A stretch of DNA of 64,000 nucleotides from Thunnus maccoyii (lineage: Eukaryota; Chordata; Actinopteri; Scombriformes; Scombridae), in NCBI RefSeq assembly GCF_910596095.1, contig NC_056538.1, positions 21,004,501-21,068,500 of the forward strand, read 5' to 3'. Below are positions 1 to 14,000 of this stretch, piece by piece. The position numbers and the translations under genes were made by a program. Each line of letters opens with the position of its first letter. The first letter of the stretch is position 1. The notes under the pieces are model-generated. The model searched no databases. It was not told the DNA's origin and was given only the letters and a program-made list of their open reading frames with translations.

Positions 1-1668
1 CACAATCAATAGCTGGTGGCCAGTTGCTCTGAGAGTTGAGTTCAGAAACCCTTTTCGGTCCATTGTTTCGAGGGCTTTCCCAGCACTTCTGCTATTCTGC
101 TTCTTAGTGGGCACTTATTGACATGTAAAGGGAACAACTGCTATTTTTGACCACAGCTTTCAATATACACTGTCTCTTGAAAGTAAAGACAAATTCTGCT
201 TTCTCAAGAGGAAAGCTTGTGATCTTTAGATTTGTAATGCAACCCAAATTAAACCAGTCTAAGTAATTATGAAAGCAGGGTGCATTTCAATGTTTCCATT
301 TTTTTTTAAATCTTTGTTTTTCACTGATCACTGAGATTTTACGACAATATATCAAACTATAATCTGTTCCCTCTCCGCTCATTTACTTGTTTGTCCTCTT
401 TATCTCATTATTTCTCCTCCTCGAGAGTGTGCTAACCTCACATCCTGCCTCTTTTTCCCGCTTTCCCTTACATCCACCACAAAGTGCTGCTCTTATATAA
501 AAAAAATTAAAAATTCTCTGTCTTTATCTATCTTCCCTCTCTTTCTTGTCCTCAGTCCATCCAGGAGCAGCTTTCAGCAAACACATCAAGCTAATTGGAA
601 ACCAGATAAGGACATTAGGACAAGTGTTCTGTGTTTTTTCTAATAATGCATGGTAGTATATTTACAAAAATGGGGTTTCTGTAATTTAACAGATGGGTTT
701 TTGATGCACACTGAGGCATGAACTTCAATAGACAGATGTAGAATGAGAGAGAGGATTGAGATGAAACAGTGAGGAGTATGTACACAACAAATCTGTTAAC
801 ACCAGCAACACAATGGCAGCTGCTCTCATGTTGCATTAACTGACACGATAATTTGAAGTAGTAGCCTCCCGTATGGCTAACAATTAAAATGATAACACAC
901 TGACTCTAGTGCATCACTGTAATAGATGTGCTGTATGCTTCCATTAATCTGGCACAAAGGTCTCTTGTGTTGTGCTTAATAATTCAGTCTTATGGGGTCC
1001 ATTAGCTCTGTATAATGATGAATGGCAGCGTTCATTTTCATGTGTCAGAGACGTTGATGTACGGACCTCCCAACGGTCAATGTCACGGTTATCACGTTTG
1101 CATTAATTATGAAACAAAGAAAGCCTTGTCAGGCCTTGGGCTTTGTTAATGGACCCACTGATGGTTCTGGCTTTTGCTTTGTTTGCACCAGAGCAGAAGT
1201 CACAACCTCGGGGTTACTGCCCCGAGACCAGCCTGAGCCTCTGTCGTCTTTTCTTGCTGTATTTAAGGAAACAATCTGATCTTTACATCATATGATATAT
1301 TGTTGTGTTATATAATCAATCATATAGTGTCACAGATTATATTAAAAAAATCTCTTGCTGTGTAAGCATATGTAATAATAGTTGTGTCTGGGAAATTGCA
1401 GACTATGGAGGATGAGTGCATAATTTTTGGCTTGTTTAATGTTGTGTAAATACTGTATCTATGCAGTTTTAGGCCCAGAAATGCAGGATACGTGTGTGGG
1501 TGTCATCAGCGTCTGTGTATTCCCATCAGCTTGAACTCTAATAAAAAGCAGGGCCTGCAGTCAGTGTAGATTGTGTGAATCCAGAAAGTCCCACACCACA
1601 GCTATTTCACACCCACGTACTTCCTCTAATCTTATCGCTCTGCTGGCTCAGAGGTCTTTAAGTGTATG

Positions 1669-1672
<4 letters not shown>

Positions 1673-1710
<38 letters not shown>
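1673..1710. repeat. (TG)n microsatellite
   Basis: About 19 uninterrupted TG units in intergenic DNA. Confidence 0.95.
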
Positions 1711-1714
<4 letters not shown>

Positions 1715-4139
1715 CGTTGAGAGGAGCGTGCATACTTTTATGTATGGGGCATCTATATTTGTATTGTAGTTTGTTTGTGGGGTTAAAGTTTCAAGCATTT
1801 TTTCTCATTTATATGATACTGGACAAAGTGTGGTGGTGAGTGGATGACAAATGGAAGCGAGAAGGGATGACATGTGACACAGGTCATGGGATAGACTTAA
1901 CTGCATAAACTTTGTGCTTTTCCAGTCAGAACTCCACTGAACAAGCGTGTGGATGTGGTCATTTCTTGCAAACATGTTTGAAAGAAAGTGGGCGCCTATT
2001 ACCTTTATGTGGCTTGTTCTCCCAGCGTTGTGTAGCTTTTGGCTCAATGATGAATCAGAATTCAGACTTCCTTTGAGGAGAAAACCTGCTCCAAGAGGCC
2101 AAAAAAATCCATAACAAAAAGAGAGGGGTAAAATCCCCTTTTCAGTCTCAAGGGAATCACTTTCAGTGCTCTTAATAAATCTGATGAGCTGGAAGGTTTC
2201 TGCTGAGCTGGGCTTTTTGACAGTATGGTGAATAACTGTATAAGGTTGCTCTTACGATGATCCTAGGGCATAATACACTTCTATCATTTAGACAGGTTTG
2301 ATGGGTAATTGCACTAAGTGATTTGACTCAGCATCACTGCTTTCTGTATAAATGGGAACATCATTTTGCCTGGATAGATTTATGCAGATATATATCAACC
2401 CCTGTCTTTTTGTTTTTTGGCAATACTACCCCTCCACACTGCCACAGGGGTGCCTATTGCTGCGAGATCAAGACTCTGAACATGGCTAATGATATTCTGT
2501 CTGAGAAATGTTGAACTAAACTGCAACTTTATTTAGCTGACAAAGCAAAACAATGGCATTACATTCACAGTATTACTGCATTTACACAGTGATAGCCAAC
2601 TGACTTTATTCTCCCATGTCCTGACTCTTTTCCTCAGTGCATTTCACACAAATCTAATGCACACACACACACTCGCCCTCAGACAGATTTAATAGTTCTC
2701 ATCAGAGTGAGGTGACTGTGGAGCCCTGGGGGGGCCAGACACAGCTTTTCCACGACTGCCAAAAAGCCCCCAACCAATCCAAAGGACCAGGACAACCTCA
2801 TTTTTCCCTATAAGATAACCCGTCTACAAACAACCAACTGCAGATGACTCACACGCATACATACACACACTCATACATACCGGACAGACACCTGGAGGTT
2901 AAATATAGGATAAAATGTTCCCATTACCACATGTTTTGAGACTGGAGGCGGAGGGCAGGGGATTTTTGACCCCCTGCCTCCGCACTACTGCGCTGAGTCA
3001 CTCATAGAAGAGGAGGGGGCGAGGGGTGGTCTGCGCTTCAGAAGGTGACTAGACTTAAGTCTTCAGTTGCGTCCCTCCTACCAGAACGCCCACGTTGTGT
3101 CCCAGGACTCAACGCTCTGTGGCCTCTGAATGCACAGACTTCCCTGAGGGCTCTGAAATATGGAATCAACAACACGGAGAAAAAGAGGGAAAGATAAAAA
3201 GCGAAAGAGGCCATGACACAACACACATTATACAGAAATGCTGACAGGCTAAGTATACAGTAATATAGAGAAATAAGTGCAGAGTATGTGTAAGAGATGG
3301 AGGGGTGGGGGGTGTAGACTAATGTGAGAGGAGAAATGGAGGGGGTAGTCAACTCGAGTTCCTTGGAGACATGCAGGCACTAACCTCTCTTTTTTTCCCC
3401 AATTTTTCCCCAATTACGGCCTCCATTCCTCATTCATTGTCTCTTCCCTCCAACCCTCCATCCAGTTTTATGGATGTCCAGAGACAGGAAATCTGTTAAT
3501 ATGTGGAAATGTACAACAATTAAAGCCAATCCCGTCTGGGTTAGTATTAGAATTCTGTGTAGGTGTCAAATCCACACACTGACAACATCAGGAACAGATG
3601 TGGTGCATGTCATCTTAGAAAACAGAATTTACACATGATACAAAATGTTTTTGGATCAACTCTGATGTCTTTCACAAAATGAACATCCATACATGGGTTG
3701 CTGTACATTAGATATGTAACCTCTGTGATACTGTATATTATGACTTCTTCAGCTCTTTGGATTTTTTGGCAGACTTGTGTGAAAACAAAGCTCATATCCG
3801 CAGAAATTTATTTTGCATTGTAATCAAGATGCCAGGGTTTCCAAAGATATTAAATATTGCATGCCAAATTAAAGACAAATTTGTGTAAATGATGTACAGT
3901 GGAATTTTCCACTTAATCAAAACAATGCATCTATAGAGAACAGCAAATTAGATTTGAGTATCTAATTTAATAAATTTGATATAGCCTCAAAGCAATCAGA
4001 TACAAACAGATGGAGAATATAGGAAGTATATAATGTTGTTAAACTCTACTGAAAATGTAGACTATCTGACTTGGAAGCTGCCTTTTAAAGTGAATATTTG
4101 GAGCACAGAGGTTTAAGTGGTCAAACCTTTTTAGCCAAG

Positions 4140-4620
4140 CTAGCGGCATGGCTCTAGGGAGGGATAGCAATGTCAGTCAGCCTGTCCGCCCCTTTGATCC
4201 AGGCTGAAATATCTCAATAACTGTAAGATGGATTGCCATAAAATGTTGTACCAGATATTCATGGTTCCCAGATGATGAATCCTGCTGACTTTGGTGATCC
4301 CTTGACTTTGCCTTTAGTGCCAACATGACATTCGGTGCACACATTCAAGATGAATTGTAGTACCTTTGGTGATCCCCTAAGTTCTAATTTAGCGCCATCA
4401 TCACGTCAGACATTTTTGAGTTGTAGTTTATGACCAAATACCTGCCAAACTAATGACATTCCCACCAGCTACAGTTGTACTTTGCTTTTAGTGCTAATTA
4501 GCAAATGTTAAGGTGATGGTAAGTTAGCATTATAGTTGTGAGTATGTTAGCATTGCTAAATTTACCATTTAGCTCAAAGCATCGCTGCAAACAGCCTCAC
4601 AGGGCTGCTTTACATTAACC
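4140..4620 (+). repeat. Dispersed teleost repeat, copy 1
   Basis: Shares phrases such as gatggattgcc, attcatggt, gatgatcc-like tracts, tagtgcca-tcatc and ttagcattg with the copy at 50035-50640, in the same order and orientation. Non-coding; family not named. Confidence 0.7.
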
Positions 4621-5847
4621 TTATTTGCTATATCATACTATCTCTTACATAACACTGCACTGTAGAGTTTAAATTTCAAAATGAATTATCCTCATCAACA
4701 GTTGAAATAAAAGGACATTATGTCAAAACAGCCTCTCAGCTTCTGTTGTTGTTGCTGTAAGGCATTTTGAGAAATGTGATAAAAACAATCATTTTGGGGG
4801 GTCTTAGGTTTATTTTCTCATTTAAATCACAAAACTCTGAAAATAGAGAACAAAAGGAGTATAAACTATGTGGGTGAGATGAAGAAATAAAGGACTCATA
4901 AAACATCTCAACCCCAAAGGACAAAAAACAAAAACGAGATGATGGCAACAGCAAACAGAAGTGAATGCTGAAAAACAACAAAAAAGACATAAAACAAGCA
5001 AACACCGGCCTCGGATAATGAAATCAAAAGGGAAAAGGGCTCGGTGAATGAAGTCACAAGTTCAGTCGCAAATCATTAGCGTTTGAATCCAAGTCCAAAG
5101 TTGTCTGCTATTAAGTAACACTTTATGAAACATTTCTCCCCTGTTGATCCAAAACCCTGTATCAGAGTACAACAACACTGCACTGTTTTTTGGTTTTTTT
5201 TTTTTTTTGTTGCTTTCACACAGGGAGGTTATCCTATTGATTGCTCAGGAAATAATTTTAGAAAACTGCCAACTCTTAGGCCCATACATTAAACATTATA
5301 CGGGGTTAAAAAGAGATTCCCTCTGAAATCTTTCATGGCTGGATGATCTCCAGAGCCTCTTTCCCATTTTCTCCATGCAAAGGTGTTGCTCTTTGTCCCT
5401 GTTCACGTCTCTCTGGCTTCTTTATGCAGAGCTGCAGCAGGCACGGCTCTTTTGTTACTATGGATCTTTCCAGTGATAACTCAGCCCGGATGGCAAAATG
5501 GCCCATTGAAATTGAAAGGATGTGGCGTTCCTCATCTGCAGAGTAAGAGGACACCTTTTGTGCATCTGTGTGTGTGAATACATGTATGTTATAAAAGGGG
5601 ATGTTTGAGCACAGAGGTATGGGTTTTCTTCCTCTTTCTATCCGTATACGTGAGTGGCTGTGTGTGTGTGTGTGTGTGTGTATGTGTGTGTGTGGGTGTG
5701 TTATTTTGAGTGTGTGTGTATGTGTGTCTATGTGATGGATAATGAGTCTGCACAATGAAGGCTCATATTAACCCTCTAGGGTGTCTGACATCATCGTTTC
5801 CAAACAGGTTAGTCCATCTGTTAAAAAAAAAAAAAAAAAGCCCTGTC

Positions 5848-5849
<2 letters not shown>

Positions 5850-5897
<48 letters not shown>
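5850..5897. repeat. (CA)n microsatellite
   Basis: About 24 CA units, preceded by an 18-base A run at 5823-5839. Confidence 0.95.
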
Positions 5898-5899
<2 letters not shown>

Positions 5900-6392
5900 T
5901 GCTATTTTAACTGAGCTGCAGTGGAGGGAAAGATTATGTCAGTTGTTGCTTTTTTACTTGCTTTTTAGAAATGTATGATTACAACACATTGGACATAATT
6001 CCAAGAGCTGTTTTTAAGGCTTTGGGATCAAGTCCAACTCTTTGATACTTGACTTGCAAGTCAAAAAGCAAGTCTTTCCAGTCTGTCAGTGCTTAGTATG
6101 CTAATTACAGTAGCACAAAAGCCAAAAATCATAACAAATACTTCCTTTCTTTAATGGAATCAGTGCATTGAACGTCCAATTACAGGCAGTGAATCAAAAC
6201 AATCCATGTGAGTGAAACAGCAATATGGCATTTTAAAATATTGAGTTTCCTCAACTTTTTGCCTTTCAATATCAATTCAAGTCTTCAGGAAGTCAAGATT
6301 TGCATGAGTCCTTTTCTTTTTCCTCATCTTGTTTCTTACTCCCTCTCCTCGCATCCATCCACCTCTCTCCTGTGCTTCTGACCTTTCCTGTC

Positions 6393-6602
6393 CTCTTCTC
6401 TCTCTCTCCCTCTCTCTCTCTCTCTCTCCCCCCTCCTCTCCTCCACTGCTCTCAGTTTATCTCCTCTAATTTCCTGAGGTATTGGGGGTATCGTCTCGCC
6501 ACTGAGTCTGATGTCGTGCTGTCTCCTCTTGCACAGAGGAGCTGATCTCTCCCTTTAGACTCTCAGACTTGGATAGCGTCCTTGTTAGTCTGCGGCATCT
6601 CA

Positions 6603-6634
<32 letters not shown>
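6393..6634. repeat. Two (CT)n tracts
   Basis: Pyrimidine runs at 6393-6430 and 6601-6634 on the plus strand. The ORFs over them are low-complexity Ser/Leu translations and not genes. Confidence 0.9.
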
Positions 6635-7939
6635 TTGTCTCCCTCCTCTCTTCTGCAAACTGCATATCCATCCTTAAAAAGTTGGACGGGTGGATGGAGA
6701 GAGGAACAAGGGAAGAGATCAATGAGTGGAAGATCAATAGGAAAGCCCTTGATCCTTCACTCATTCCTCCCACTGGACATCTCCCAGAGAGCTCTCCCTC
6801 CCTTTCTTTTGCTCTCTCTGCTGGACAGTGAGCTGTGATAGATACTGACTGAAGTTTTTAAGTCTTCTTTGATTCTTTACACATGTCACTATTAACTTAA
6901 TTCTGCAATGTCAAATACATGAATCAAGTTTGAATATGTCTTCCGGTGCAAGGATATTTTGCAGAGGCTTAGTGTGGCTGCTGACTGGTACTTGTTTTGT
7001 TGTCTGATGTGACATCTGGTGGTTTGTTGCCTGTAATGCAGCCTGGTAATCTGATGTGGATGTTTTCCCGCTTAAAGTGACCTACTTGTACTGTGCTGTT
7101 CTCTGTGTGGGAGAAAACGTGCAACTAAGAAAAAAAAACCCTCTAAGATTAATACAGACACCTTATTTGGAAAGAAGAGTAAACACGATCACAGTTTGCT
7201 TGATTCTCCAACTACTTGCTCTTTCCTTTACTGAAATAGTTCATTTTAGGATAAATCTTTATGTTGTAATGGAAATAGATGACCAGATGTAGACTCTATA
7301 AATGTCTAAAATGTTCAGTGATTTCACTTTATCCTGTGTTGTCTTTCCACAAACATCAGAGATGCTGCTGCTGCTGTGTAGGGTGTGTATCTCCCCTAAT
7401 CAATGACTTCTTTCCGTATTCTTGTTATCTCTGATATTAAAAAAGGGTGTGGGGGGGGATTTGGGATGGGACTTGGGGATCCGACTGTAATTCATCAACA
7501 TAACTTTACAAAGCCCATGCTGAAGGCGCGATGCTTCTCTCCCGCCCACATGTTGCGTCTATTGATGTGCGTTCACGCGCTGCGCCGCAACTGCGCAGCA
7601 CCGCAGATCCTGAAAGCGGCGCCATCCGCAGTGAACAGATCAGTATTGAACAACATGATGATAAGATCTGTGTCGTATTTGTTGCATCTACAACAAGCGC
7701 AGTATTTGTGAAGGCAAACAATACATTCATATCTACACTGCAAAAAGGCCGGATGCCTGTTTTGTTTTTGGATTTTGGAAACTATAAGCGCCTTTTTTTT
7801 TGGTAACATCCAGATGTTTTGTTTTTTTCCGATGAAGGGATGCTGCACTCAAATGGACAAGTGATGTGAAGAAGTTGTCGAGCAACGAGGGCTTTGATGA
7901 CCACCAATTCGCCAATTACTGCTTGGCGCTTTAAGGAAA

Positions 7940-8067
7940 CACTGATAGCCAATGGTTGCATCATTTTGCCTTTCAGGTGCTTTGACGCGCAGACGCTGCA
8001 CGCCGTGAAGAACAGAAAGTATAACGGGGTTTGATTACAGAGAGAGAGAGAGAGAGAGATAGTGAGG
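7940..8067 (+). promoter_or_regulatory. Putative promoter/5'UTR of FIIND-Death gene
   Basis: A CCAAT box lies at 7949-7953 and the region is comparatively CpG-rich, with no clear TATA box. A GA run (8039-8060) sits directly before the start codon. The gattacag just before the GA run could also serve as a splice acceptor for an upstream non-coding exon, so the true transcription start is uncertain. Confidence 0.35.
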
Positions 8068-11000
8068 ATGGTGGCGGAGATGGCGAGCTGCGGAGCGGCT
8101 TGTCACCTGGAGGACGGGTAAGACTATTTTTAATGTCAACATAAAGCATATAAACTGTTAATCTCTGGCTTTATATCAGTGTTTGTGTTTGTGTGGGTAC
8201 TGTTTGCACTGCAGTGGATAAAACCAGCGCGAAAAACTGCATGGCGATAATACAGGAAATGGAGTCTTTTGTGTCTGTCGTTGCCTGGTGCCATCTGTGT
8301 AATGCATTTCAAGTAAAAGAAGTAAATGTGCAACCATTGCTTCATTGTAACAATCACATGTAAACAAACATGGATCCAAACAGACGATAGTACGGAAGCA
8401 GTGACCTCTTTGTTGCTCTGCACGCTGCTGTGTTGATACACTGTGATGACTCACTTACAATGTATCATGTTGCAAAACAGCCTGTTTGAAAACGACCTCT
8501 TAGGATTGACAATAATCGTACATGAAGTCATAGGCTATACTGTTGAAAATAAACACACACGTGCTTATAGTGATACTGTAGGAGAGAAAAATATCTGCCA
8601 TGCGCCATGTGCGCTATTTTGTCAATGTAACCTCACCACAGAGTCGACTAAAAACAAGCACTTTAACTAATACAAGCACCAAAATATAACCTCCTGCTTT
8701 CAGTTCATCATTATGGATAATTTAAAATGTTAAATGTCTCACTATTTTACATAGATATATGCAAAACAGAGGGTGAAACTCTTTATTCACACCCATCCAC
8801 CAATCTTGAAGAGTTATACAATATTTATTATCAGTTGTATTGTGTAGAGCAGACAGGTAAGGTGATACTGATGACTCATTGTCCTCAGTGAGTACTGCTG
8901 TGTTGTTGCCGGGGCCATTCAGTGAGTGATAAGGCCTGGGAAAGTCATTAAGTGAACAATATAATATAACATGTTGTATTATAAACATTGTACTACAGCC
9001 TATGGAATATTCAGTGAAATTAAATGTGCATAAGGGACATGTAAGTAGTTTAATATAAAGAGAGAAGCAGTGGCAGGATGATATAAGCTTACAGGATCAT
9101 ATTTTGAATAAAGGCATTCTTTGACCCTGTGAAGATCACGGTGAAAGTAGAGCAGTATAATATCAATCAGTGGAAGTATTAAAGGTCAACAGTTTTTTGT
9201 TTTTTTTTAACTTGTGCAGTAGACGCAGGCCAACTGACAGTTGTTTATCTACAAACAGATGTCCTCTCTCTACATTGTGTTTATGGGAAGCTGTAGGAAA
9301 CATGTAAATGTTGTGGCCTTTATCTTTCAACCAGAGACAGACCAAGACGCTCACAGAAGATTTTATTATCGCGTTTTGTGGAAAGGAAGATAGAAACAAG
9401 AACTCATGCAGGGAGTAAATACATTGTGTCTGAACACATTTGAACAACGGAAAGCAAAGCTTGCAAAGACGAAGAGATGATTATCATGGCAACTAATGAG
9501 CCTCCATGTCGTTGTGGTGTGGCTATCTGGCAGAGCTGTGGACAGGCTTACCTTGAATAGTAGGAAACGGTGTTTCCTGTGCAGATGTTTGGAAACAACA
9601 GGAAACCACGGTGCCTTATCACAAATTAACACATACTAAATAAAAGACTGTTATGTTGTCAACCTTAATATCCCTCATCCTCTGACATATCATTTTACTC
9701 TTCTATGACCTAGTTCTGCAGTTTTACAACTAGAGGGAGCGAAACAGGAAAAGCAACACAGACAGATGCAGAGTTAGATGTGTGACCTACGCCTGCTGGT
9801 GGTGAAATTGTTCATCTTGCGGGTTTGGCCCGCCCTGGATTTCCCCAGACAGATCTCAAGCGTGTTGCCTCTTGTTAAAGCTCAGACTATGTTAACAGGT
9901 TTCTCCAGTCTTCTGCTCTGACACAACATTTAAACTATGGCACTTGGACATGGCTCAATGATTTACTAAATTCCTCGGACAATGTAGCACATATCAAAAG
10001 ATTTAAAAGTCAGATTGAACTAGTATTGATGTCTAATATATACAGTGGTGGAAGAAGTGCTCAGATCTTTTACTTAAGTAAAGGTACCAATACAGCGCTG
10101 TAAAAATATTCCATTACAAGCAAAAGTATTGCATGAAAAATCCTACTTAAGTAAAAGTACATTTTGCTGCACAAGTACTCGTTTTGTCCCTCTGACTGAT
10201 ATATTATTATAAATGACATCTTTAGATTATTAATACTGAAGCATCAGCGTTTGAGCAGCATGTTACTGTTGTAGCTGCTGGAGGTGGAGCTAGTTTGAAC
10301 TACTTTATATATAGTTTAACAATGTGTTGTATTTTAAAAGCTTGTTATATTATCCATTGTGTCAAATCTTGTACTTAAGTAATATTTTATACATCTTGTA
10401 TACACAATGTATACATATATACATTGATATATATCACAAAATTTTTCATGTTTGTAAAACAAAAGAAATTTTTATTAGTTTGTAATTACAATTTTCTTGA
10501 AATCAATTATTTGGAAACCAGAACTTTGTAAAAACAATGACACCATATCATATCATCACAATATGATACCACTGAAACTAGATAAATGACTATATTGAAT
10601 ATGAATCATTCAGCCACACTTTTGTTAAATGGCAAAAGTCTCCAGCTGGTATCTTTCCATGGCCGGTTTCCCGGCCACCAGCACTGCTCTGAAAGTAGGT
10701 CAGAGTGGTAGTTTGGGTGGAAAGGTGAATCTATAGTATGGCAGGATGGGTTGTGTCAGAAGTGTGAAAAAATGAGATGCGGCAGCTTGCACACATTTCC
10801 TGTTTTCTCAAGCTCACCCGACTGCGTGTGTTCCTGTTTGAAAGCAGAAGTGGTGTACTACAAGAACGTGCAGCTGCACAATAATAAGAGCCATAACTTC
10901 TAACGTCTACATTTCATCCAAAGATTGTCACCACATGCTAGACGGTCTTGCATGCTTCTTGTGTAATTTGTAGCTGTCTGAATGTTATCTCTTCTGCCCT

Positions 11001-14000
11001 ACAGAGACGGAGATATCCCTGTGCCTGAAAACAAAGGTAAACATCAACCCATATTCTACTCAGTTCCCTCCTCCTCGCTGTTGGCCACTCTTTCTCCTTT
11101 CATTTTCTCACAGAGCAGATGTGTGGTTTTTTTTTAATTTGGTGACTGTACTATGTCACCTGGAACATTTTAATATTAAAAAGGTGTGCATCCCCATCTA
11201 TTATATGTCACTACTTTTGATTTCCTTCCTGTCTCTGTTGTCCTCTCACTGCTTGGCCTCTCTACTTCCCATATCATTTGCCTTAAAGGGCAACAAGATT
11301 TTTGCACAATCATCTGTGTCCCCAGATTTGCATTTGCTTTTTAAAATGCCACACTATACCACCTGTACTGTACACAAAAATGTGTTTATTTTTTCAGATG
11401 TTCCTTTAATATTTAGTCTTTTTAACATTTTTTAAAAATCCCTCTATAGTTGACCTAGTCATAATAGATAGACATTCAACTAGTGATGATTAGGAATGCA
11501 GGGATCTGACTTTTTCTCTCTGAATATCGATTGCAATACCTCAACTCAAAGTGTCTCCTGATACAACTACCGATCCAGTATGAGTGCTCTATTTTTCTCA
11601 CATTTCACAAAATCTTTATACCCCACTGCGTGGAACTCATCCACAGCCAGGAGGATGCTGTGACCCACCATCACTGAATGAATGCAATTGATTGTTGAAA
11701 CAGTGACATTAACTACAAAAGTCAAAAATCTGTCACATGTGGCTGATGATAAGTCATTACATACTGGCTGGGTGGATTAGAGTGGTGCATTCCTAGTGAC
11801 CTCTTGCATCCACACTTTGTTCAAACCCACATACATTTGCTTTAAATTCTGGTGGATATACCAGGGTTTATGAAGATAGATAAAGATAGAAGTGTCAGGC
11901 TGAATTTTTGGGACATGTATTTGAAATAATGCACAAGACATTAAGAATATTACTTTTTAATAAAAAATATTTTGCAGTCTTTTTCTATCCTGATAGGAGT
12001 GGTCTCTTCCAGGATGGCAACGCCCCAATTCATAGGGCACGATGGGTCACTGAATGGTTTCATGAGTAAACGAATGGCGTCGATCATATGCTATGACCTT
12101 CGCAGTCACCAGATCTCAACCCAATTGAACACTTATGTGAGATTTTTGGCTGATGTGTTAGATAGCGCTCTCCACCACCATCTTTGAAACACCAAATGAG
12201 GGAATATCTTTTGGAAGAATGGTGTTCATCCCTCCAGAAGAGCTCCAGAGACTTGTAGAATCAATGCTAAGGCTGAGGAACACCATTCTTCAGAGCGCTG
12301 TCTAACACGTCAGTCCAAAACCTCCCATTGGTGTTCACTTGGGTTGAGATCTGGTGACTGTGAAGGCCATAGCGTATGATTCACATCATTTTCATACTCA
12401 TCAAACCATCACTGACCATTCGTTCCCTGTGAATTGGGGCATTGTCATCCTGGAAGAGACCACTCCCATCAGGATAGAAATGTTTCATCATAGGATAAAG
12501 GTGATCACTCAGAACAGCTTTGTATTGATTTGCAGTGACCCTTCCCTCTAAGGGGACAAGTGGACCCAAACTATGCCAGCAAAATGCCCCCCACAGCATA
12601 ACAGAGCCACCAGATCCCCTCACTGTAGGGGTCAAGCATTCAGACCTGTACCAGTTGTTCCTTTAACTTCATCACCTGTCTGTATATTGTTGCCTCTGTA
12701 TAAGTTGATACAGATTCTAAGATAGTGTGAAATAAGTTGAGTTTAACAACCTTAACATAAAGGGGAAAACTGTATGTTAAGAGGTTAAGGGGTCACAGGC
12801 CTAAAATGTTAAAAACAACCACTGTACATCACACATCAACCCTTCTCTTTATGCCCTTGGTTTCCCTGTTTTTTTAGACCAGCAGATGGCAGGCAACACC
12901 CATGAAACTACCCAAAACCTTTGAAGCTGTGAAGTGTGTGAAGTGTAGTGTGACCGGTGTGTTTGTGTGTGTGTGTGTGCACACGTGTGTGTGTATTTGT
13001 GCAGGTGTTTGTTCTCCACCTTGTTTGTCAGTCTGATGAAGGGAAGCGGCCATGCCAGAGTGAAGAGGGATGCCTGCTGGCTTAGATGAGGCAGCAGCAG
13101 AGAAAGAGATTGGCCAGAGGAGTCATGTGAGGACAAGGAGAGAGAAATGGTGGAGAGAGAGAGAGAGAGAAAGAGAGAGAGTGCAGAGAGAGGTGACGCA
13201 GACGGATAGAGCGAAGTGGAGGAGAGAGATTGATGAGGGAGCTGCTGCGAGCGGAGCAGCGATGGCAGCATCTGCTTGTTAGTCTAAGATAAAACTCTGT
13301 GGGCCAGAGAGGATGGGCTCCATCCATTAGCCGACCAGGAACTCAGCCAGATGGCCCGGTCCATGGACATTCGCTGCTACTGGGAGGAGAGGAGCAGCAG
13401 TTCCTTTGGACCCATATGTATAAATGTGCCAGAATGTTAATGCGTGGCACTTATCACAGACTTCTTTGCAGGATGCCACAGTTAAGCTGCTAGGGAATGA
13501 AAAGTTGTTGATGTAAGTCTGACCTGCTAAGGGCTTTTTTGATGACTAATATGGATTTAGACTGTTTTTTTTAAAAAAACACAGTACACAAGGGTAGAAG
13601 CATTGGGGCTGTACCTGTTAAAGGAAGAGCCCCAGTGACAGAAGCTAAAACTCTGTACTTCTTACTTGTTATGACACTTAAATCTACATGAGTCCATTTC
13701 ACCCCGTCACTTTCCTTTTGTACGTAAAGTTTTAAACAGTGCGAATGTGATGAATAGTGGACGAGTTTAGCAACAGGGTATGTCACTGCAGCTGAGGTTT
13801 TCTCTGCTCTAAGTAGGGTTTGTTATGTCAAAAAGAAAAAAACTACAGAGTCATGTCAGAGTATGTATACAAGCTTTACAGATGATTGTGTGCTCTCTTT
13901 TCACTACACAGTGACTTTCCCCACTCACAGGTTAAATGTACTTTTCCTGAAACTCTTCCTGAACTGGTCATACATTAACTGCTGGGTAATATAATAACCA

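Larger units (their letters stand above)
1..7900. other. Intergenic DNA upstream of the FIIND-Death gene
   Basis: No exon could be recognised. ORFs here are short and mostly translate microsatellites. Content is a TG repeat (1673-1710), a dispersed repeat copy (4140-4620), CA and CT runs (5658-5700, 5850-5897, 6393-6430, 6601-6634) and a CpG-richer patch at 7525-7625 that may belong to a distal promoter. Confidence 0.5.

Noticed and set aside
5333..5755. 140-residue minus-strand ORF rich in His/Thr
   Set aside because: It translates a CA/TG microsatellite; no splice or domain support.
13070..13282. Glu/Arg-rich plus-strand ORF
   Set aside because: Low-complexity GA repeat translation inside intron 2 of the FIIND-Death gene, with no consistent splice phase.
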